Below are positions 1 to 5,666 of a stretch of 9,782 nt of DNA, piece after piece. Source of the stretch: Rhodoferax sp. UBA4409. Lineage in GTDB: Bacteria; Pseudomonadota; Gammaproteobacteria; Burkholderiales; Burkholderiaceae_C. The translations under genes were made by a program, and so were the position numbers. The first letter of the stretch is position 1, and every line of letters starts with the position of its first letter. Under the pieces are notes generated by a model, which was not told the origin of the DNA, searched no databases, and saw nothing but the letters and a program-made list of their open reading frames with translations. The stretch is taken from positions 1 to 9,782 of the forward strand of contig DGQR01000140.1 in the NCBI GenBank assembly GCA_002390825.1, read 5' to 3'.

Positions 1-20
1 GAATCCCTCCTTCTCCTCCA
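1..20 (+). tRNA. 3' end of a tRNA gene (partial, identity undetermined)
   Basis: The first 20 bases parse exactly as the end of a tRNA: GAAT (end of the T loop), CCCTC (3' side of the T stem), CTTCTCC (3' side of the acceptor stem), T as discriminator base 73, and an encoded CCA. A rho-independent terminator follows 35 bases later, as expected for a tRNA transcript. The implied 5' acceptor strand is GGAGAAG. A GGAG start resembles tRNA-Ser or tRNA-Tyr, but U73 is more typical of Gly or Cys, so I do not assign an amino acid. The anticodon lies outside the window. The cloverleaf cannot be confirmed from this fragment. Confidence 0.6.
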
Positions 21-54
21 AGACTTGGTTTATATCAGTCCGATATAGACCCCC

Positions 55-93
55 AAAAGCCCCGTAAGCCCTTGTGCCACGGGGCTTTTTTGT
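55..93 (+). terminator. Rho-independent terminator after the tRNA
   Basis: A perfect 11-bp stem, AAAAGCCCCGT (55-65) pairing with ACGGGGCTTTT (79-89), has a 13-base loop and runs into a T tract (86-91). It sits in the right place to end the tRNA transcript. The A run on the left arm means it could also work from the other strand. Confidence 0.85.
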
Positions 94-214
94 TTCCGGT
101 CGTCCAATGTGGGGGGCGCTACTCAAGCTAGAGGGCTCGTCGTCTTCCAGTAAATTTCACTCTAATGGGTGAGTCTATGGGCCGCGTTCTCGTGATAGCC
201 TAAATGGCTAATTT

Positions 215-234
215 TTTGCAGTGGTCGCTGCAAA
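215..234 (+). other. Small hairpin in the lipoprotein leader
   Basis: TTTGCAG (215-221) and CTGCAAA (228-234) form a 7-bp perfect inverted repeat with a 6-base loop, ending 29 bases before the lipoprotein start codon. A weaker 5-bp stem (TAGCC 196-200 / GGCTA 206-210), followed by a T run, lies just upstream. Either could be an operator, a leader hairpin or chance. No convincing -35/-10 pair is visible nearby. Confidence 0.3.
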
Positions 235-263
235 GTTAGACGAGTACAAATTAAGGGTTGAGT

Positions 264-686
264 ATGTTCAAAATAATTGCCATAGCAGCTACGGTTGCTC
301 TAACTGGTTGCGCTTCTGTCACAGGGTCAAAAATTCAACCTTTGAGTGTCCAGACTGTTCACGACGACAAAGAGGTGTCTGGTGTTGGCTGCACATTGAC
401 CAATGATGCTGGTAAGTGGTTCGTCACTACCCCCGGTAGCGTTTCCGTTCAGAAAAGTACAGGCGATATGACCGTTGTTTGCAAAAAAGACGGCCTCACA
501 GGACAAGAAGTCGCAGTGTCTAAAAGCAATGGCGGCGTATGGGGAAACATACTTGCTGGTGGCCCTATCGGCTATGTTGTAGACCGCAGCACTGGGGCGG
601 GCTTTGACTACCCCAACACAATCACGGTTGTCCTGCGACAAATCAGTGAAGCAGTCGGCATTTCAGCACCTACCCCCGCTAAGTGA
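264..686 (+). CDS. Small secreted lipoprotein of unknown function
   Basis: This is a 140-residue predicted lipoprotein. The N-terminus has a short hydrophobic signal and a lipobox LTGC with the acylated cysteine at residue 16, so the mature protein should be anchored to a membrane on the periplasmic side. I start it at ATG 264, six bases after AGGG (254-257). A TTG two codons upstream is also open but has no better ribosome site. The mature part has a short beta-rich stretch (about residues 40-80, with paired Cys42 and Cys73 that could form a disulfide) that loosely recalls PEGA-type surface domains. A glycine-rich segment, WGNILAGGPIGYVVD (about 93-107), follows. I recognise the general look of bacterial lipoproteins with a GG-rich C-terminal half but no named function. 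GC is near 50%, clearly below the genes to the right, and there is no operon partner. This fits acquired DNA. Confidence 0.8.
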   Translation: MFKIIAIAATVALTGCASVTGSKIQPLSVQTVHDDKEVSGVGCTLTNDAGKWFVTTPGSVSVQKSTGDMTVVCKKDGLTGQEVAVSKSNGGVWGNILAGGPIGYVVDRSTGAGFDYPNTITVVLRQISEAVGISAPTPAK

Positions 687-813
687 TCTTGTAACAACAA
701 AACGTTTCCCGTGCTGCATAAGTTTTAAGTTTGGATCTGAATTTTTCGCTTGTTTTTTGCGCACTGCACACGACCTCAGCGAATCAACCAAAAAGATAGG
801 GCAGCAAAACCAA

Positions 814-850
814 TTGGGGGTATTTCAGGGGGTAATTTGAGAGAAATACC
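814..850. repeat. GGGGGTA direct repeats with flanking inverted repeat
   Basis: GGGGGTA occurs at 816-822 and again at 828-834, a 12-base period. In addition, GGTATTTC (819-826) is matched by its exact reverse complement GAAATACC at 843-850. From general memory, tandem G5-TA boxes of this kind sit upstream of P4-like tyrosine integrase genes in beta- and gammaproteobacteria, where they may be arm-type integrase sites. No integrase gene is present here, so the functional reading is inference. Confidence 0.45.
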
Positions 851-913
851 TAAGAAATCCTAGATTCCATGCGGGTTGGCGAGGATGATAGGAAAGACTC
901 CTTCCCAAACGAT

Positions 914-948
914 AAAGCCTGCATTCCCACCGGAATGCAGGCTTTTTT
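914..948 (+). terminator. Strong rho-independent terminator with no adjacent gene
   Basis: A perfect 14-bp stem, AAAGCCTGCATTCC (914-927) with GGAATGCAGGCTTT (932-945), has a 4-base loop CACC and a T6 tract at 943-948. The polarity is +. The nearest upstream + strand coding end is the lipoprotein stop at 686, 227 bases away. It therefore ends either a long lipoprotein 3' UTR or a small RNA starting somewhere in 690-900, or it is left over from a deleted gene. Confidence 0.88.
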
Positions 949-1031
949 CATGAGCGCGGCTTTGTCATGTTGCTGCAACCCAGCTGTCGCATAGTCCGGT
1001 TATTCGAGTTTCATGCACAGAGGTGTTGACA

Positions 1032-2024
1032 ATGCGCAGCAAGTTTTTTTCTCGTCGGACAGCTTTGGCAGCTTTGGCAGCTTTGGTCGTGGGCGTGTCC
1101 AGTGCCCTCCCGGCTTGGGCCCAAGGAGGCTTTCCGGACAGGCCGGTCAAGATTGTCGTGCCCTTCGCGCCCGGCGCCGGCACCGATGCCATGGGCCGCC
1201 TGATGGCCCAAAAGCTGGGCGAGGTCATGGGCGGCAGCTTTGTGGTCGAAAACCGCACCGGTGCTTCCGGTGCGATCGGCACCCAATATGTGGCCCAGCA
1301 GCCCGCTGACGGTTACACCTTGCTGCTGGTGGCCTCGCCGTTCACCACGGTTGCCGCCTCATTGCCCACTGCGGGCTACGACCCTCTCAAGAGCTTTACC
1401 CCGGTGGGCATGATTGCCAGCGGCCCTCTGGTCTGGGCCACGACGCCGCAAACCGGCATCCAGTCCATGCAGGATCTAGTGGCCAAAGCCAAGGCCCAAC
1501 CCGGTGCGCTGAATTACGGCTCCGCCGGCGCAGGCGGTGTGAACCATCTGGTGCTGGAGCTGCTCAAGGCGCGCACCGGTACTTTTATCACCCACATTCC
1601 TTACCGCGGTGTCGCGCCCGCCACCATGGACATGATCTCCGGCCAGGTGCAGTTGGTCACCGGCACCATCCCCGCCTTGCTGCCGATGATCAAAGACGGT
1701 CGCGTCAAGCCACTGGCCGTCACTAGTGCCAAGCGCTCCAGTGCCATGCCCGACGTGCCCAGCATGACCGAGGCCGGGTTCAAGGGTTTTGATGTGCAGA
1801 ACTTCTTTGCGCTTGCTGCACCGGCCGGTACGCCCGCTGCAGTGATTGAGAAGCTCAACACCGCCTTGAACAAGGTGGTGGCCTTGCCCGAAGTCCAGGC
1901 TCGCTTCAAGGTGGACGCGGTAGACGCCATGCCCGGCATCCCGGCTGCGCAAACTCGCTTTATTGAGGCCGACTACCAAGCCTGGCGCGACGTGGTGCGC
2001 AGCCAGAACTTGAAGATCGAATGA
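1032..2024 (+). CDS. Bug/TctC-family periplasmic solute-binding protein
   Basis: This 330-residue periplasmic binding protein of the tripartite tricarboxylate transporter (TTT) family captures small carboxylates or similar solutes. I chose ATG 1032 because AGAGGTG (1019-1025) lies six bases before it; an upstream GTG at 1023 overlaps that site. Residues 1-30 form a signal peptide with an arginine pair (Arg8-Arg9), an Ala/Leu core and an AWA cleavage site before Gln31. Family landmarks are FPDRPVKIVVPFAPGAGTD (34-52, first ligand loop), ENRTGASGAIG (73-83), NYGSAGAGGVNHL (161-173, second ligand loop) and HIPYRG (188-193). The length is normal for the family. No TctA or TctB membrane subunit lies nearby, as is usual for orphan Bug proteins in Burkholderiales, so the ligand cannot be told from context. 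The gene stands alone and converges on the minus-strand hydrolase. Confidence 0.95.
   Translation: MRSKFFSRRTALAALAALVVGVSSALPAWAQGGFPDRPVKIVVPFAPGAGTDAMGRLMAQKLGEVMGGSFVVENRTGASGAIGTQYVAQQPADGYTLLLVASPFTTVAASLPTAGYDPLKSFTPVGMIASGPLVWATTPQTGIQSMQDLVAKAKAQPGALNYGSAGAGGVNHLVLELLKARTGTFITHIPYRGVAPATMDMISGQVQLVTGTIPALLPMIKDGRVKPLAVTSAKRSSAMPDVPSMTEAGFKGFDVQNFFALAAPAGTPAAVIEKLNTALNKVVALPEVQARFKVDAVDAMPGIPAAQTRFIEADYQAWRDVVRSQNLKIE
1061..1086 (+). repeat. 9-bp tandem repeat in the Bug signal peptide
   Basis: AGCTTTGGC is repeated at 1061-1069 and 1070-1078, with an eight-base third copy at 1079-1086. The unit is in frame and encodes repeating Ala-Leu-Ala in the hydrophobic core of the signal peptide. 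Copy-number changes would lengthen or shorten the core by three residues without a frameshift. Confidence 0.85.
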
Positions 2025-2032
2025 GCCCGCGG

Positions 2033-2059
2033 GCACGCCGCCCGGTTTAGTGGGCGTGC
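2033..2059. terminator. Possible shared hairpin between convergent genes
   Basis: The Bug stop (2022-2024) and the hydrolase stop (2047-2049 on the minus strand) are 22 bases apart. GCACGCC (2033-2039) pairs with GGCGTGC (2053-2059), and the overlapping palindrome GCCCGCGGGC lies at 2025-2034. No T tract follows on either strand, so this is at best a weak or Rho-assisted bidirectional stop. Part of the right arm is hydrolase coding sequence. Confidence 0.3.
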
Positions 2060-3792
2060 TGCCGCAAAAATTTCAAAAAGCGCGGAAACACATCGTGTGC
2101 CGCGTTTTTCCCGATGATCACATCCGCATGGCCGTAGCCCGGGATTACCTCTAACTGGTGACGGCCCGGTGCAATCTGCTCCAAGCGCTCATGGCACAGC
2201 ACATTCGAGTCGAGAAACAGGGCGTTTTCTTGTCCTGCGACCAGCAGCATGGGTGTGGTGATATCGGCGGCGTCTTGCAGGTAGTTGTCGGGCAGCTGGC
2301 GGTAGCGCACATCTTTGGGGTCGAACTTCACGGCGGTATTGTTGGCGCTCACCATCTTGCGGATGTGGCGGTAGTAGTGCACGCCGCTGCCGCCAAACAA
2401 GTCTCCGGTGCGGCGGTGGGTCAATTCGTGCAGGTTTTCATGTCGGAACAAGACCGGGTAGCCGTAGCCCCACATGAAGCTGGTCATGTGGCACTCGGGC
2501 ACATCGCATTCGCGGTGCACTAGGCTCACACCTTTGGCCAAGAGCTTGCCCGGCGCTATGCCTGCCTGTTGGCCCCACTCGGGGTTGAGGTAGTCCACCC
2601 CCAGCACCGACTCCGCCAGAAAAGGACCCACCGCCAGTTTGGCCTTGGCAAAGGTTCCCACCTTGGGCGTGAGTGACACGCCATTCACAATCACGCTGCG
2701 CACGCCCTCGATGGCTTTGCCGAACAGGCTCATGGCCACCGACAAGGCACCCAGGCAGTGGCTGATGATGTGGATGCGCGCTTGCGGGCCCACCGCGCGG
2801 CGCACTACATCCAGTGCGGCTGGGTTGTCGTAAAGCGCCACGTCGTCCACAGTAAAGCGGTGGCGGGTGTGGTTGTAGGGCTGGCGCTTGCTGATGCGGC
2901 CGTCGAGCGTCCATACATCGGTAAAACCTTCGTCCAGCAGCACCTGGGTCAGGTTACGGTGCTCGGGCATGATGAACATGTCGCTGGACGCGGTGAGCCC
3001 CGGCACCAGCAGCACCACATCCTTGCAGGGCGCGCGCTGGAAGCGCAGCAAGCTAATGCCCAGACCATCGCCCGTGCTCGCGTAGTGGGTGCTGACATTC
3101 GCGTCTTTTACGCCCTCCAGGCTGTGCAGCGGAATGGTGCGAATACGGGGTTCGCGCCCATGGCGGCGCGGCAGGCCATGGGTCTCCCACAGCTTGCCCA
3201 TAAACAAGCGGCCAAAGCGCTGCACCGCGTGCAGGCGCTCGCCCAGGGTGGGGGCGTCTGCCTGAAAGGTGGTGAGCTGGTGCAAAAAATCGCGCACCTG
3301 AATATGCAATATGCCGCTGGCCAGCAAGGTCGCGGCGCCCTCGTCAGCAGCGCTCACATGCCCGGCGTAAAGGTTCACATACAAGGTTGTGGTGTCAGAC
3401 CAGGTGTCAAAGCCAAAGTCGTCGCGGATGTCTTTGCGGCCGCAAAGCGTGAGCGCATGGCCTTCTGAGTTTTCAAACTTCAGGCGGTACAGCATGGTCT
3501 TGCGGTCTGCATCGCCGCTGTCGGCAAACAGGTTGAATTCCCCAGCCAACACCGGTTGCCGCCCACCGATGTAGCCCCCTTCCAGATACCCGATAGCCTG
3601 CGCATGGTGCGCCGGGTCGGCAATAAAGGCGTCCAGGTCGCCGGTGCGGATGGTGAGGTGAAACATCAGCGCCAGACCGCCGGCTTTGCCCTCGTTATGC
3701 CCTTGTTGGCAGGTGTGTTGGCCTGGGCTGATGTAGCCCTTCATTTCCTCGGTGAACTGAAAGGCGACCGGTGTAGGCAATAGCTCAGGCAT
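2047..3792 (-). CDS. Alpha/beta hydrolase with extra N-terminal domain, partner of the GMC oxidase
   Basis: This 581-residue two-domain protein has no signal peptide. The start is ATG 3792-3790: TTGGAG lies six bases ahead on the minus strand, and the start overlaps the oxidase stop by eight bases (ATGCCTGA). The frame stays open upstream to 4167, but that part is the shadow of the oxidase. Residues 1 to about 230 are a domain I cannot name, with FTEEMKGY (13-20), FHLTIRTGDLDAFIADP (44-60) and FNLFAD (86-91). As far as I recall, similar segments sit between the oxidase and hydrolase parts of long fused actinobacterial proteins. Residues 255-581 are an alpha/beta hydrolase: the oxyanion region LLVPGLTASSDMF (261-273), a nucleophile elbow SHCLG (344-348) with Cys346 where a Ser is usual, and PGYGHAD (551-557) with likely catalytic His555. 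The acid is unclear (AGQENALF, 519-526). The probable role is hydrolysis or acyl transfer on a lipid or sterol-like ester. Confidence 0.85.
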   Translation of the reverse strand: MPELLPTPVAFQFTEEMKGYISPGQHTCQQGHNEGKAGGLALMFHLTIRTGDLDAFIADPAHHAQAIGYLEGGYIGGRQPVLAGEFNLFADSGDADRKTMLYRLKFENSEGHALTLCGRKDIRDDFGFDTWSDTTTLYVNLYAGHVSAADEGAATLLASGILHIQVRDFLHQLTTFQADAPTLGERLHAVQRFGRLFMGKLWETHGLPRRHGREPRIRTIPLHSLEGVKDANVSTHYASTGDGLGISLLRFQRAPCKDVVLLVPGLTASSDMFIMPEHRNLTQVLLDEGFTDVWTLDGRISKRQPYNHTRHRFTVDDVALYDNPAALDVVRRAVGPQARIHIISHCLGALSVAMSLFGKAIEGVRSVIVNGVSLTPKVGTFAKAKLAVGPFLAESVLGVDYLNPEWGQQAGIAPGKLLAKGVSLVHRECDVPECHMTSFMWGYGYPVLFRHENLHELTHRRTGDLFGGSGVHYYRHIRKMVSANNTAVKFDPKDVRYRQLPDNYLQDAADITTPMLLVAGQENALFLDSNVLCHERLEQIAPGRHQLEVIPGYGHADVIIGKNAAHDVFPRFLKFLRQHAH

Positions 3793-5530
3793 GGGGTACT
3801 CCAAGGGTGTCGTCCGGAGCCAGGCCGGTGATGTCTTCTGCAATCCACTCCGCCAGCGCGGTGATGGTGGCGCTCGGGTTGGCCCCGACGCCGGTGGGAA
3901 GGATAGATCCATCCGCCACATACAGGCCGTGGTAGCCGAAGGCTTGCCCCCGCACTCCGGGCAGGCTGCTGACCACCCCTTGGGCGGGTCTTTCGGCCAA
4001 GGCACAGCCACCCAAGGGGTGGACCGTGATGTTGTTGCGCACCGGCCAGGCCCAAGTGGGCTGCGGAATGTAGCTCGTCGCCCGGGTGAATTGCTTGAAC
4101 CGTTCACCACAGGCCACCATGGCGTCGTAGAGCGGGCGGCTGGTGGTTTGCGGCCAGTCCAGCGCAAGCCGGCCGCGCTTCAGGCTGAGGGTGCCGTCGG
4201 CAGCGTCCTGCCCCATGAACAGGAGCACGCTGCTCCGGTACGACACATCGCCCTGCAGCACCGCATTGGCATAGGCGACCACCGAGCCGCTCCATTTGCC
4301 GGAAAACAGCTGGTCCACCCAGCGCTGCTTGAAGATTTTTATGGTGCGCGCAATCCGGCTGAACACATAGCCGGGGCTGGCGGCGGGGCGCAGTCCTTCG
4401 ACATACCAGGCGGCAAAAGCGGGGTAGGCCGCGTCTTCCAGCATGAAGGCGGGCTGGCCCGGTTGGGGTTGTTGCAAGCCGTAGTCGATGTACTGGGTAA
4501 TCACCGGGCCGTAGTTGGGGTCGGCATCTCGCTCGCCACCGGTCACAAAAGACAAAAAATCGCCGTTGCCTGAAAAGCCTTGCCCCAGGCGCTGGCTGAG
4601 GCGCGGCAGGGTGCCCAGCGCATCGCGGCAGCGAAGCAGCAGCTCGTTGGTGCCTAAAGTGCCGGCTGACACCACCACCCGGCGGGCCAGGGCATGCCGT
4701 GCTGTGCCTGCATCGTCGCGGTAGTCGACCCGGTAGCCGTGGCGGCCATCGGCGGTGCTGTCAGTGTCACCGGCTTCATTGAGGGGGGTGATACAGGTGA
4801 CCTCGCTACCGGTTTCTACCAAGGCGCCATGCTGCTTTTCTGCAGCGTACAGGTAGTTCAGGTCGAGCGTGTTTTTGGCGTGTACGTTGCAGCCCACATC
4901 GCACTCGCCGCAATAGGTGCACGAGGTTTGCACTGCGCCAAAGCGGTTGCGCTCCTGCTCGCCGATCGGCAAAGGGCCGCTCTGGCGATTTGCGTAGCCC
5001 TTGCCGAAAAACACACAAATATCGGCAGCCCGGCTGGTGCCGCCATCGGCTTGGGCAAAGTCGGCATACAGGCCGGTGCGCTGAATGGTCCGGCGGGCAT
5101 CGCCTTGAGCCGGCGGCACAGGCCGGGCACCCAGCACACCTTGCGCTATCCGGTAGTAAGGGGCGAGGGTGCTCAGGTTGATTTGCGCAGGCCAACGCTC
5201 CCCAAACACCCAAGCAGGTGCAGGCATGAACACATTGGCGTAAATCAGCGAGCCACCGCCTAAACCGGCACTCACCACTGCGTCCATGCGGTGGTAGTTG
5301 CGGATATCAAACAAACCATTGAGCTTGCGTGGCTGGCCGGGCTCGGCATCGGCCCAGAGGTTGTTGGCAAAGTCATGCGGGCTGCGCGCAAAGCTACCCT
5401 TGGGGTAGCGCTTGCCCCGCTCCAGCAGCAGCACCTTGCCAGGCCAGCGGGTGGCCAAGCGGCAGCACATCACGGCCCCGCCAAACCCGCTGCCGACAAT
5501 GATGGCTTCCAGAAATCGTTTTTGTGTCAT
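3785..5530 (-). CDS. GMC-family FAD oxidoreductase, cholesterol-oxidase-like
   Basis: This 581-residue flavoprotein of the glucose-methanol-choline family, closest in motif pattern to bacterial cholesterol oxidases, oxidises an alcohol group of a hydrophobic substrate. FAD-binding landmarks are VGSGFGG (12-18), an acidic end to the second strand, LLLERG (34-39), and GLGGGSLIYANV (89-100). HPLGGC (504-509) carries the active-site His504, and GLYVADGSILPTGVGANPS (535-553) is the C-terminal FAD/active-site signature. An unusual element is CTYCGECDVGC, with cysteines at 204, 207, 210 and 214 in ferredoxin-like CxxCxxCxxxC spacing. There is no signal peptide, so it should be cytoplasmic. The start ATG 5530 follows AGGGGG five bases upstream. 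The gene is first in an operon with the overlapping hydrolase gene and is transcribed away from the EAL operon. The substrate is not known; sterol, steroid or long-chain alcohol are all possible. Confidence 0.92.
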   Translation of the reverse strand: MTQKRFLEAIIVGSGFGGAVMCCRLATRWPGKVLLLERGKRYPKGSFARSPHDFANNLWADAEPGQPRKLNGLFDIRNYHRMDAVVSAGLGGGSLIYANVFMPAPAWVFGERWPAQINLSTLAPYYRIAQGVLGARPVPPAQGDARRTIQRTGLYADFAQADGGTSRAADICVFFGKGYANRQSGPLPIGEQERNRFGAVQTSCTYCGECDVGCNVHAKNTLDLNYLYAAEKQHGALVETGSEVTCITPLNEAGDTDSTADGRHGYRVDYRDDAGTARHALARRVVVSAGTLGTNELLLRCRDALGTLPRLSQRLGQGFSGNGDFLSFVTGGERDADPNYGPVITQYIDYGLQQPQPGQPAFMLEDAAYPAFAAWYVEGLRPAASPGYVFSRIARTIKIFKQRWVDQLFSGKWSGSVVAYANAVLQGDVSYRSSVLLFMGQDAADGTLSLKRGRLALDWPQTTSRPLYDAMVACGERFKQFTRATSYIPQPTWAWPVRNNITVHPLGGCALAERPAQGVVSSLPGVRGQAFGYHGLYVADGSILPTGVGANPSATITALAEWIAEDITGLAPDDTLGVPHA

Positions 5531-5666
5531 GGAATCCCCCTGAAAAGCGTGTCAGCATGGTGGACATGCAACCGCTAGCAGGTTAAGTTAGCACAGCAGG
5601 TGGATTTTGGGTACCGCAGAACCACGACCTGCATCACCACAAAATAGCGGTTCAGGGAGTAACACC
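5531..5666. promoter_or_regulatory. Divergent intergenic region between oxidase and EAL operons
   Basis: These 136 bases must hold the promoters for both outward-facing units. Two small dyads are visible: GCATG (5555-5559) / CATGC (5565-5569) with a 5-base spacer, and AACC-GCTAGC-A-GGTT (5570-5584), in which the inner six bases are themselves palindromic. They could be operator half sites, but neither matches a regulator I can name. The ribosome sites are AGGGGG for the oxidase (minus strand, 5536-5541) and AGGGAG (5654-5659) for the EAL gene. I see no strong sigma-70 hexamer pair. Confidence 0.5.

Larger units (their letters stand above)
687..1031. other. 345-bp AT-rich intergenic region
   Basis: No convincing gene lies here. 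An open frame from within the lipoprotein gene runs to 840 in another phase but lacks coding character. The stretch holds a GGGGGTA direct-repeat pair (816-834) with a flanking inverted repeat, a strong terminator hairpin (914-948), and the leader of the Bug gene. The leader includes GTTGC-T-GCAAC (969-979), a short dyad that could be an operator. The Bug ribosome site AGAGGTG is at 1019-1025. No reliable sigma-70 promoter stands out. Confidence 0.7.

Noticed and set aside
604..840. A 78-codon open frame overlapping the end of the lipoprotein gene
   Set aside because: It begins inside the lipoprotein gene in another frame, has no ribosome site, and its predicted protein has no domain-like or regular composition. 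It ends in the repeat boxes.
962..995. Possible sigma-70 promoter for the Bug gene (TTGTCA and CATAGT)
   Set aside because: The spacing is 22 bases, too long for a normal sigma-70 promoter, and the second hexamer is poor.
1044..1050. T7 homopolymer at codons 4-6 of the Bug gene as a slippage site
   Set aside because: The frame is intact and the tract is short. It encodes Phe-Phe in the signal peptide, which is plausible as is.
1476..2036. Long antisense open frame (186 codons) across the Bug gene
   Set aside because: It is complementary to a well-supported coding frame in high-GC DNA, where long antisense frames are common. The His/Gly-rich translation matches no fold.
2758..3468. Long + strand open frame (236 codons) across the hydrolase gene
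   Set aside because: It is the shadow of a confident minus-strand gene, with no ribosome site and an Ala/Val/Gln-rich translation.
3793..4167. Upstream extension of the hydrolase by 125 codons
   Set aside because: It lies wholly inside the oxidase gene in another frame, and its Pro/Arg/Trp-rich composition is that of a shadow frame. The internal ATG at 3792 has a good ribosome site and begins the recognisable domain.
4694..5263. 189-codon + strand frame across the oxidase gene
   Set aside because: It is opposite a confident GMC coding frame and has no start signals.
5607..5666. Upstream TTG start of the EAL protein
   Set aside because: It would add 20 non-conserved-looking residues and bury the AGGGAG ribosome site that fits ATG 5667.
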